Position numbers and translations under genes: made by a program. The notes beneath the pieces were generated by a model, which was not told where the DNA came from, searched no databases, and was given only the letters and a program-made list of their open reading frames with translations. 64,000 nt of DNA, from contig OX393563.1 in NCBI GenBank assembly GCA_947652115.1, positions 8,356,789 to 8,420,788 on the forward strand. Direction: 5' to 3'. Below, in pieces: positions 1 through 10,900 of this stretch. The stretch's first letter is position 1. The number at the start of each line of letters is the position of its first letter. The stretch comes from Blastomussa wellsi. Taxonomy: Eukaryota; Cnidaria; Anthozoa; Scleractinia; Plerogyridae.

Positions 1-1976
1 ATTAGCTACGTGTTCTTCGAGCTATCTAGAGGGATTTTTATGAGCAAACTAAACCAAGGGTAGTATCACCTGCTGATTAACTCCAGAACAGCATCTCCAA
101 GGAATTCAAGCCTCTCATTGTGTCGTATCCTACAAACAACCGAGAAAATAACTACAAGAGATAGAATCAATGCTGCATTGGAACAGAATTAAGCTACAGA
201 ATACACTTGCGTGTAGTTAAGTCATGACTTTGAGTTTAATATTATGTACAGTAACAAATGCATTGTAACTCAAACGCCATGTACTGTAGATAATTCAACA
301 CTTGTTTCCATAAACGTTACATGATGATGATGGATGAATCGTCTAAATCTGTCCAATAAAATAAAAAAAACAGTCGTTTTTTGTTGAAGATTTCAACAGT
401 GTTGCTGTTGTCTCGACAGCAAGGGAATCAGTTTCTAAAGAAACTGCTGTTCTTCGTCAGCAAGAAAGTGATTATCAACTAGAAGTTGAGAACAAATTTA
501 AACCGTGCAGCAGATTGAGAACAAGGATGGTTACGATTGGGAAAGATTGAGATGTCTCACGAACAATCCTTCTAAGTACCGGCGCTCTACTATATTAATA
601 TACTCGCCAACTTGAAGCTATGCTTTTTTGCCTTCACTTCCTATTTTGCCTTTCACATGTATGCCTACATACAGAACTACATTCCTGTCAAATCCAATCT
701 ACAGTTTCCCGTCTGCTGGATCACGAGTTTTGCATGCAATGTTTTTCATCCTGCCAACCTCCATTTAGCGATGCAGTTGTTAATTGCTGATTATCTTTTC
801 CAGAGGACTTCGAATGAGTCTGACTCTCTTAATGTCTGTCTGTCCGTCTATTAGTCCGTCTGTCTGTCTGTCTGTCCGTCCGTCCATCAGTCCGCCTATC
901 TGTCTGACTGTTTGGCTGAATACTTCATTATTTGAGAGCCCGTTGAGCTGTTTGTCTTTCTCTTTTGTCTGCCTACATGGCTGCCTGACTTATCCTACTC
1001 TACCTGTCTAGTAGCCAATCCTTTGCCTCGCCTCCAATTAGTCTCCTTCTCGCTTTACTTTGAGATTTTGATTTAGCGAGAGTGCCAGTATCGTCAGCAA
1101 AACTAGAGAAAGTTTGGAAGCTAAGCTCAGCGTGACTATCTCAGTAGATCGGGGATAGTGGTGATACTTCTAGTCATTGAATGACTGGAAATTAAGCTAA
1201 CATAGTGAGATCAGTGCTGATTGTATATTATTCTTTAAGAAAACATCTACCTTTGTTATCACCCCCAAGCTTAAACCTGTTTATTCTCCTCACCGATCAC
1301 GGACAGTTCGTTCAATCTTAGTTATCAGAATTTGGTGGACAATATCGTTTTCTTGTTATCTTAACTGGACGGTGTATAGATTTTGTAAGCCGAAATTACA
1401 ACCTAATTACTCTATGGGAGGGATGTACTATACAAGAGTTCCTTGTCTTGACGATCCGGAACATTTTCAAGCTACATACATGGACTGATACTCCTCCATT
1501 TTGCCAAGGTTGGACATGACATGTATCAGCTGAGTGATGCCTTTAGAAGCAGACAAAATAATAAAATGAGAACAACACCTATCTATCATGTATGTAAAAT
1601 ATGCCTTGGAGTCTGAAGTATTCAAGACCACTGACTAATCAAAAGCAGTCAAAACACTTGTTTATGCATTCATTCCTAGACTCCAACAGTTATCCGTCGT
1701 CATTAAATCAACGTGTCCTATAGCATTTGCCTTGGAAAGACTGATGCCAAGTCACGTTCTTATGTTGGCGGTACGAAAAGAATGTTTCAAGTGTCTTCCA
1801 TTCACTTCACTGTAGTAAGCTCGGCATAATGGGGTAAAATTTATTGCCCCTCTGAATGTATGAATTTTTTTAACAAGCAAAAGCCCCTTTTCTAAAGATT
1901 TTCAATTACTCTCTTGGATCTCAGTGACAGCGATTGTGCTTCTCTATAGCAATCTTTGTAAGTTTAGGGAACATAC
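1..1976 (-). other. DROSHA intron (continues off the left edge), no exon seen
   Basis: This stretch lies downstream of the last DROSHA exon visible in the window, whose donor is at 1976-1975 on the minus strand. I looked on the minus strand for the next expected exon, which carries the RNase III domain a signature, and did not find it. The only structured sequence is a TCTG/TCCG-type microsatellite near 836-908. The two plus-strand open frames at 612-1011 run through it and have no protein-like character. Confidence 0.6.
836..908. repeat. degenerate (TCTG)n/(TCCG)n microsatellite
   Basis: Tetranucleotide TCTG, TCCG and TCAG units follow one another for about 70 bases inside the DROSHA intron. 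It accounts for the serine/valine/cysteine-rich open frames in this part of the plus strand. Confidence 0.8.
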
Positions 1977-4900
1977 CCTTCTTGCGGGAGTGCAGATGCC
2001 GTATTTTCCTGTCTCCGTATCTTGGCTGTTTCACTCCACAGTTCGAAAGAGAATTTCGCGCATGGTCTGGGTTCATGCCAAAGTTGAGGTGATATGAAGG
2101 ATGCGTCAGGGCGAGCTGTCAACAAATACACAACAAACAAATTATCAAATGAGAGGATCTCTCACTAGTGTTACATGAATGGCTTGCTACCCTTCAAAGA
2201 AACAATAGAAAAAAAACAGGAACAAAGCCCCTAGCCCCCAATCAATAGCACCTGCTACACTACAGGACCACAAGGAAAAACAATGGCAATTTCTACATTA
2301 GAGGACCAGTACAATCACACTCCTATGAGCTGCTTCACTATTGTCTTGACCGTAAACTACATGAACACAACGGTAACTGGTAAATGTACCTGAAGTAAAG
2401 ATCGGTCTTTGAACATGTAGCCCATCTTGTTGTCCAATGATTGTAGACACATGTGGTAGCGGATATGGTGTACCAAGACAGGAAGCAGTAGCGCATGCTG
2501 GAAAATACCCAAACGAAACAAATGACATTTTAAGTAAGTCATCATAAAATCATTTGGAAACTTTTCGATAGTTTTTATCTGTGCCTGAGCCTGTGTAGCA
2601 AGCATTTCTGCATCTGTTTAAACAGGCACATTGAGCCAATCAAACAGGAAGCAGCATGGCTGAGTGGTTTAGGGTGCTAAACAACATTCACAAACAGGTG
2701 AGGGCAAAACCCAAAGGAGAGGGATGGAGAGAGGAGAAGGGGGAGCCCCCACTCCTCCTATGTTCTGCATGTTGCCCAGGAAAATCTCAAAGAGGTTGAT
2801 TATTTGCTGCATTATCATGAGAATCACCTGTCTACTATATAAGGTTGGCATTGATGACTCTTGGAAATTAAAGGCTAAACAAACCTGGCAGATGTCAGAC
2901 TTCAAACCAGATTTGATCATTCCTCTACTGCTCACTTCTACCACCACATCACGACGCATAGAGCTAAGCGAAAAAAAACAAGATAAAGTGTAAACGTTTG
3001 CTGAATGTTAAATTGAAACAGCCATATTTACAAGGTCAGGCTTCCAACATTTGTGGTTTGCTAAAAATATAAAACATGTTTTTCTCTTTATCGGCCTCCT
3101 CCACAAACATTTACAAAGAGGAGTAGGTAAATAAAAGACAAGGAAAAACTTGCATGCAGTTCAACGGAACCAGAGTTCAGCGAAAAATCTGATAATGTCT
3201 TGAGCCATATAAAGCCTCTATTCGAAAGAGCATAATTTCACAATGGGCAAAAGAACTTTAACTGGGTGAAAATGTTGTGTTTGAAAGCTTACCTTGTAAG
3301 CCGCATCTTTTCCAGTTCGATCTGAAAAATACGAAAATATATGGTAAGTTGGCTAAAAAAAGGTTTACCACACCTCACAATATAAAATAATTTCATTTGT
3401 CTTTTGGCTACCTTGAGTTTGACAAGCTTGTCTTGGTTCTTACGACTTGGTACTGGTCTGAAAGACAATTTATGAGATGAAAAAGGAGTAAATGTCCAAT
3501 ACTGCTGGAATTCTCCCTGCTTCTATATTTCTAACAATCAAATGTTGGCGATTGAGATATGACTAAAATTCATTTACTTGTTTGAGATAAGGCTCCTCAA
3601 CTTGACATATGACTTCTGCAGCTTCTGATACCTGCCAATGAAACAAAGAATATAATTATGACATTAATAGCTAGCTACAATTACAAAGAAAAGGATGCAC
3701 ATTTGTCTAACATAAATTTCAATATGGGAGGCCATAAAGCTGTAAGAGAAGGCCTGGCAATAAAGGAATACCCATGCAAATAGGAGATCAGCAGAACTGC
3801 ACATCCACACAAATGGCAATGCAACAAGGCTGTACCAATTATCAATCGCATTTGAATGTTCTCATTTGAATTTTACATGGCACTTGTGGACTGAATAATT
3901 GTTATGCCACACAGTAACACTTACTTAGGATCTCCAGCAAAGCTCATCTGCACTGGCCTAATACTGTGATGGACAATGTAAGGGTACATCTAAAAAAATA
4001 ACATAATCACTAACCAATTGTACAAATTTCAAGAAAATAGCCACATGGCTTTCTCACAGTTACTTTTGAAGAAGAGAGAATAATAACATTAACCCATACA
4101 AAGCGCTGCAAGTATTTTTTTTGCCATTAAAGGACATGTGTCCGACTAAGTCACCATTTTGATCGCACAAAACTTTGGTGAGGTCAGATGTCGTATTATT
4201 GACAGTACTTTGGAAAACACATTGTCAATGCAAAACACTGGCGTTTGTATTCGAAGACCAAATAGCCGGGTTGGACATAAGCACTCAACCGCTCGCCCAG
4301 TGTCAGGCGAGTGCAAATCACAGCTCACTCGCCCGAACCAGAACATTACTTTGGCGACGAGGATCATTTTATTGGTTTTCGATCGAGTAATATCGGCAGA
4401 ATGGCCGCATGTGATACAAACCTCATATTGACCCGGACTTAGATCCGACATCGGTTGGCACTCGATTCAGGAAATATCTCGAAAGATTTAAAGTATACGC
4501 TGTGGCGATGAACATAAAGGATAAGGTGAGGAAACGAGCACTATTTTTACACTGTGCTGGGCCCAGAGTGCAGGACATTTTTGACACACTAGAAGATACC
4601 GAAGAATTGCGGGATTTGGTCTCCTTCCCCCTCTTCACAGTGATCATGCTCCCTTTTACACCCACGACTGTGTATGGTCATGGATCATATGCCGGGGTCA
4701 GCTTGCCACCCCTATTCTGTTTTAAAAGAACATGGTCACCAATTTTGATTGAGCTCTGTTGTGCATGTCTGCGCTCATCAGCATAAGCTTTCATTTGCCT
4801 CTTCTTTCTTTAGTTCGTACGAAACAATTGCTCCGTGCCCACGTTCGGTTTCCCGGAATTGATAAAATGGTAGAAAAGCACGTAGGGAAATGCCTAGCTT

Positions 4901-7900
4901 GTCAAGCTACCACCCCTTGCCACACCAGAGAGCCACTCCAAATGTCGGATCTCCCAACAGGCCTGTGGAAGAAAATCAGTGTGGATTTTGCAGGACCGTT
5001 TTCAAATAAGGAGATGGCTTTAGTGTTCTGGGACCAATATTCAAGGTATCCTGTTGTAGAATTCGTCACAAGTACCTCTGCAGAGGCTGTCATTCCCCAG
5101 TTCACACGTGGCATAGGCTAAGGCCCCATGAGACTCGGACTTGTAGTAATTACTATGCACTGCCAGCAAAAAGGCGGGTTGTTAATTAGCAAAAAGCAGA
5201 ACATTGCATTGGAGTGAACGATGTAGATAGAGCGGACATCTAAACTGTTTGTTTAGGGCGAACCAGAACATTACGGCTCTCAAATCAACCCTGAAATAAA
5301 AACTGTCCAGATACTCTGTCCAACCACAGGTGGGATTTCACTGGACATTGCACAATTTTCGTGGGCCATTGTCTGATGTCAGACTGTTACTTACAGCCCT
5401 GCATACAGTATCCCTATTAATATATCATCCCTTGACAGTTCCCATGTTGTCGCAAAGTTGTCAAAATTTACTCAAAAACTATCCCCAAGTGCCAATGGTT
5501 TGGTGTGCAGCACCGATGAGGGGCTTAGCCCCTTTATACAGACATCTCCGTTAGAAATAAAAAAGCCAACTACCTTGCCTTTGGACAATATTCCCACATC
5601 TTTAACAAACTGCAAGTCATCAACCCGCAGGGCGACAGGTTTCTGTTATGAACACAAACGGACAAGAAAAACAGTTTTACAAACTATAATTTAAGTTAAC
5701 TTTAGAAGACCAGGACTGCATACTGCACATAAAACAGGATAGAAACAGTTTTGGCAGAAATTCTTTCTTTGAGAATCAATCTGTTCCATGGTTTTCTAAG
5801 ATACATAAAATTTCATGATGGTACTAGCATACTAAATAGTTCACAAGTACAAGATTAACTGGGCAATAAAAATTGAAAAACTCCCTCAGCAGGGCCATAG
5901 CCAAACTTTTGACATAGACATTAGGCAATATCTGTAATCAACAAAGATTCCAAAACAAAAATCAAAATCTTTTCTATAAGGTATTTCTTCAGTAAAACCA
6001 GTCTCTTAAATTTAACTCTTTTCCCAACTAAACAAATTTTAGTTTTATGTTAGGTTAAAAACTGCATGACGAAAGTCTTGCCTCTTGCCGGGTACAGCCT
6101 TGTTCAAGTTCTTCTATGAGGATTCACTACAGTCTAATACTGTCTACTGGATTACAGAAACACACATTTTATTCTACACCATACCATCTTTGAACATGGC
6201 AAAAAAAATTAAAAAATACACTGCACGCTTAAATTGCATGTCACCTTATCTGGGTTCATCACAATAGAATTGACGCAACACTTGCTATAATCCTCCAATT
6301 TTTCAGCACTCAGGGATAAATCACTGGACTGGCAGAGACAAAAGAGAAGTTATGTATTAATTATCTTTAATAATTACAGTGTATCTGGACAGAAACTAAC
6401 TTTGGTATCACATGACAGAGAAATTCCAAAGCAAGGAGTGATGAATTCTGCCCCCAGTCATGACTCGTTACCTTTACAAGAGGTTCAGCAGAGTCCAGAA
6501 CATGAAACAGCACCTGACTCATTGCAAGAAGGCAGTGGTCCTTCACGGAATTACCATGGTCTAGAAAAGGAAAATATCTGTGCAGTTTATGATACTGAGA
6601 GTCCTGGAGAACCTGCTCCAACATTGTATAGTTTAAAAGTGGGAATGCAAGAACATGGGACATGGAAATTGTAGACAGATGTTTGTTATAAAGCAGCATC
6701 AAAGCTGGTGTGTCAGTGTAGACAAGAATTCAGAGAGGAGAGAGCCTGATGCAGGCCTACACTGTAAGAGTTTACAAGTGACAAATGATCATGCAATAAA
6801 AGGCCTGAAAAATTCAGGGCTTTAACAGGATTCAAACCCATGGCCTCCACCTCCTCCTCTACAGTATGATGCTCTTACCAGCAGCAATAAATAATGACCT
6901 TGCTCCTACAATGTGCCAACTTGAAGAAACTCTACGTAACTTGTGTCTGATTTTCACCTAAGCCTTGGCTTTTTCCTCAACCTCTGCAGCACTCTCTTTC
7001 AGTTTAGACAGTGTCACGGGTTACGGGTTCAAAAGCCTGATTAAGCCCTGCCTTTAATAGGCCTTTTTAGTTCTAATTGTTCAGATTGGAAAACTCACTG
7101 TGAGGATCATTTCTGACTTACGTCTACATCCACAATTCTCATATGAATCATTCTACTTAGTTACCTGTAGTTCTGTGAACAAATCTTGGCATGAAATGGT
7201 ATCGCTGGCATGAATCTTCTATATTTCCTGCAAGTGAATAATTAAACACATTTCACTCACAAAAGACGAGAATTGAGTCTGTGTTCAGACCTAGTGGCTT
7301 GTCAGGCCGGAGCTTATCCTAATTTCCTTAGCATTAAATTACTAGGACTATTCCTACTCCCCCTGGATGGGATGCTAGTCTATTGCAGGGTTACCCTCCA
7401 GCATATTGACACTGGTACACATTTATACGCGGGGGTCACTGCATTGTGTTCTTGGGCAAGACACTTAGACTCTCACGGTGCCTCTCTCCACCCAGGAGTA
7501 TAAATGTGTATCAGTGAAATAATGCTGGGGGGTAACCCTGCGATGAACTAGCATCCCATCCAGGGGGGAGTTGAAATACTCTTAGCTGCTTCATGCTACA
7601 GAAACTGGATTTAAGCACCGGCAGCTTTGAGCCAGTTTGGCATAAAACGCTTTACATATTTATTCACCTACGAGAGTCAAGCATCTGTGTCATAATGCAC
7701 AGAAATGCAGATTCCAAGTTATATCGAGTGCAGAATGTATCTTACTTCAGAGTACATATACCTTTTAAGTCCCAGTCAGCCAGTTCAAGGATATTGTAAA
7801 ACAGAAACTGTGAGAACAAGTCAAGATCCTTGATGCAGAAATTCTGAAATGAAATGTTGAGGAGAAAATTCAAGGACTTTTGTAAGTGCCTCTAAATGAT

Positions 7901-10900
7901 CTATATTTTAGATAATTACATTACATGTAAAGTTAAATTTACTTTTATTAATACAAGTTAATAGCTTTAACTTTTCATCTTAAGGGCTCAAGGTAAATAT
8001 CAGCCTAAGAGTAAGGGTATTATAACAGTAGAATCCATATTTCTCAAACCTCCATAGGAAACAGAAATTATGCACCTACCAATCTCACATCACAGGAGGG
8101 GGAGGCCGGGCATAGGCATGTTTGAATTGAGCTAAGATTTTTTCTTCAAAAGCCCTATCCCAGGGCAATTGTGGATGGTCAAAGGAGTCACCAAGTGTCA
8201 ATAAAATGTTGCTAGAAAGTACACTAATTAAAAGTGGTTAAAGTCTTCATGATAGAATGATTTAATTACTCTGCCTGTCAAATCCACCACCTATGCCTGT
8301 CCTCGCCACTGCCACCCACATCTTAACATTGACAGGTGGATTAGTTTGAGGAATCAGGGGGTTTTTCATGGGTGACAGTTATCACTGGCCACATTAACTT
8401 TACTTTGTGAACTCTGGTGCTTGTACTGTGTTTATTATACCACCACCACCCACATCTTAACATTGATAGGTGCATTAGTTTGGGAAATTAGGGGTTTAAG
8501 ATTCTACTGACTGTATGTTCTCTGAATGAACTATAAACTACGAAACCTACAGCAATCAGTTTATATAATTATACATATTGGGGGCTGCAGGAGCTACAAT
8601 CACAACCACTCACCTCAGGAACTGGTTGACTGATGAAATGAAGAGAGTATTCAATATTGAATCGAATCACAGAGCAAAGAGGCACCTAAAAAGATAAATT
8701 GAATATCTCTTCAATATAAAATTTAGATGCAATGGCAACGATCCCAAGTGAAGAAACCCCTAAGCCAAAAGAGTTTTGTAACCCAAGAGAATTAGACACA
8801 CTGGTCATTATGACTTGTGTGATAAACAACTCACTTGATCCAGTGGGTGATGACAAAACATAGAAAAACCCTCAAATGTGTAATCTTTCCCTTCAAAGTG
8901 TATAATGGTTGGATTCTCTGTCTGTAAAGTAAATAATCAAGGCAATTAAGTTTGGACTGACAATACTGTAGTGTTGAAACTATTGATTTTCAGGTTTTCA
9001 AATGCTGTTAATACCATGTGTATGTGTTGTAGTTCAACTTTTACCTCTGGTTTAATTTTTTTAAAATCAGTTCAATTTGCTTGCACCAGTTTTTTTTCAA
9101 ACAGGTCTTACATCAACTGTCTGAAAACAGGAGCATGTCATTCTTAGAGACTAACTAACTCGTTCTTAGAGACTAACTACCCCTCCCGACTTCCCACCCT
9201 CCCTTCCAGGGACAATCGGTTAATATTTACCTTTTTAACTTGCCAGTAGAGAATGCACTGCAAGCAAGCTAAGTGCAGCGAAATATCTACGCGAATTGTG
9301 CAAGCAAGCAAAAGCACCGAAGTTGCGAGGTGCCCTAGCTGAACACACAGATGCACCAGGCCACCTGCAACAAATGTCCGCTGACCTAAATTGTCGTGAT
9401 GTTAACTTTGCCTAAATGTTATTTAGCCACATGGAAAAATTGAACTACAACATATGTATATATGTATATCATGTGTACATTTACGTGTAATGTAAACATT
9501 ATCAAAAAGCAAGCACAACTGGGTATTCCCAGAGTTCAGGGTTAAGCTTTTTCTTCTAACTTGTTTCCTCTGTTTTAGTGGCAGGCCTGGAATGTAGCTA
9601 GCATGCAAGGCCACAATAAACAACATTTACTTCAAATTCTTCACATGTTACAAGCCTCAGTGGAAAGTTGGTAGAACACAGGAACACCCTACTGATTTTA
9701 TTGAAATGAATAGAGCTAAAAAACCAGTCTATAGATACAGAACATAAACCATGGTGCCGAAGCATGAACGTCAGCACCATAATTATAATGCAGACATACC
9801 ATGAAATTGGTGTGTGGTGTGACAGTCACCCAGTAATGATGCAACTTAGCTGCATTGTTTGTTAATGGATCACATACTGCGATGACCTTTAGAAAAAAAT
9901 ATGTAACAAATTATAAGAAAATATTAGTTAAAATATTATTAGTTCTAAAATAAAAAATAATTATATATCAAGTGATTTACTGAAATTTGTATTTTTAGCA
10001 GTCCTCTTGCATATATAGTGTTACACATCAGTCTTGTCAAAGGACAACAATATAATTTTGTAAAAATTAATTCATTCTGTGAAGTTGGGATTTAAAAATT
10101 TAAATGCAAAATGTCATTTTAGGCAATTCACCTGGTCAGCCATGCCTCAAAAGTCATGAAAGCCACCATTTTCGATGCAGCAAAATTATGAATTTGGTTT
10201 GTCAAGAAAAATCTTATTGCTGTTAATCAACCTCTTTCGGTTTCACAGCTGCAATCTTTTTTGTGTACACACTCTCCACATCTATCATAAAACCAAAAAA
10301 CCTGTATGCCAACAAAAACAAATCCAGAGCCATCTTCACATTATTAAGTTAAATACATAGAATGAGGTTTGAAGTTTGTTGGTATATAAAAGTTATGCGT
10401 TTGCAAGTAAGAGTGTAATGACTGAGCATGTTACGGTAGTTTGTATCTCATTCTAAAGACTTGCATTGGTTATTTTTCACAGTTATCAAAACAGGTGACC
10501 AGAACCTGTTTTAGCCATGTACTTACAGTTTCTCCAGGGTAAATACCATGGCGAATTCCTTTCTGCTTGTCCGATAAACTGCATCGACATACTGGACCAT
10601 CATTTGTCTAATAAATAAATGAAATAATAAGAAACATAAGGCATATGGCCTATAAATTAAAGGTACTGCTTGTGCTACTCTTATCAAATTTCATACTGTG
10701 ATTTGCAGAGGGATGGATGGCTTAGTGATCAAAACATTTTGACCTTAATATGTAACTATGCAGCATCAGTCATGAGACAATTAAGTTTTCTATGAGGTAA
10801 CAAATAGTCCACTAAATGGAGCCAAGATAACTATAATCCATGCAAATTGAATATTTCCACTTGAGTATGCTGAGTAGCTGCATATTTTTCTCCAAAAACC

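Noticed and set aside
6402..6674. 90-codon plus-strand open frame
   Set aside because: It is antisense to DROSHA exon 6560-6472 and flanking intron; the minus-strand reading matches the Drosha family with correct splice phases.
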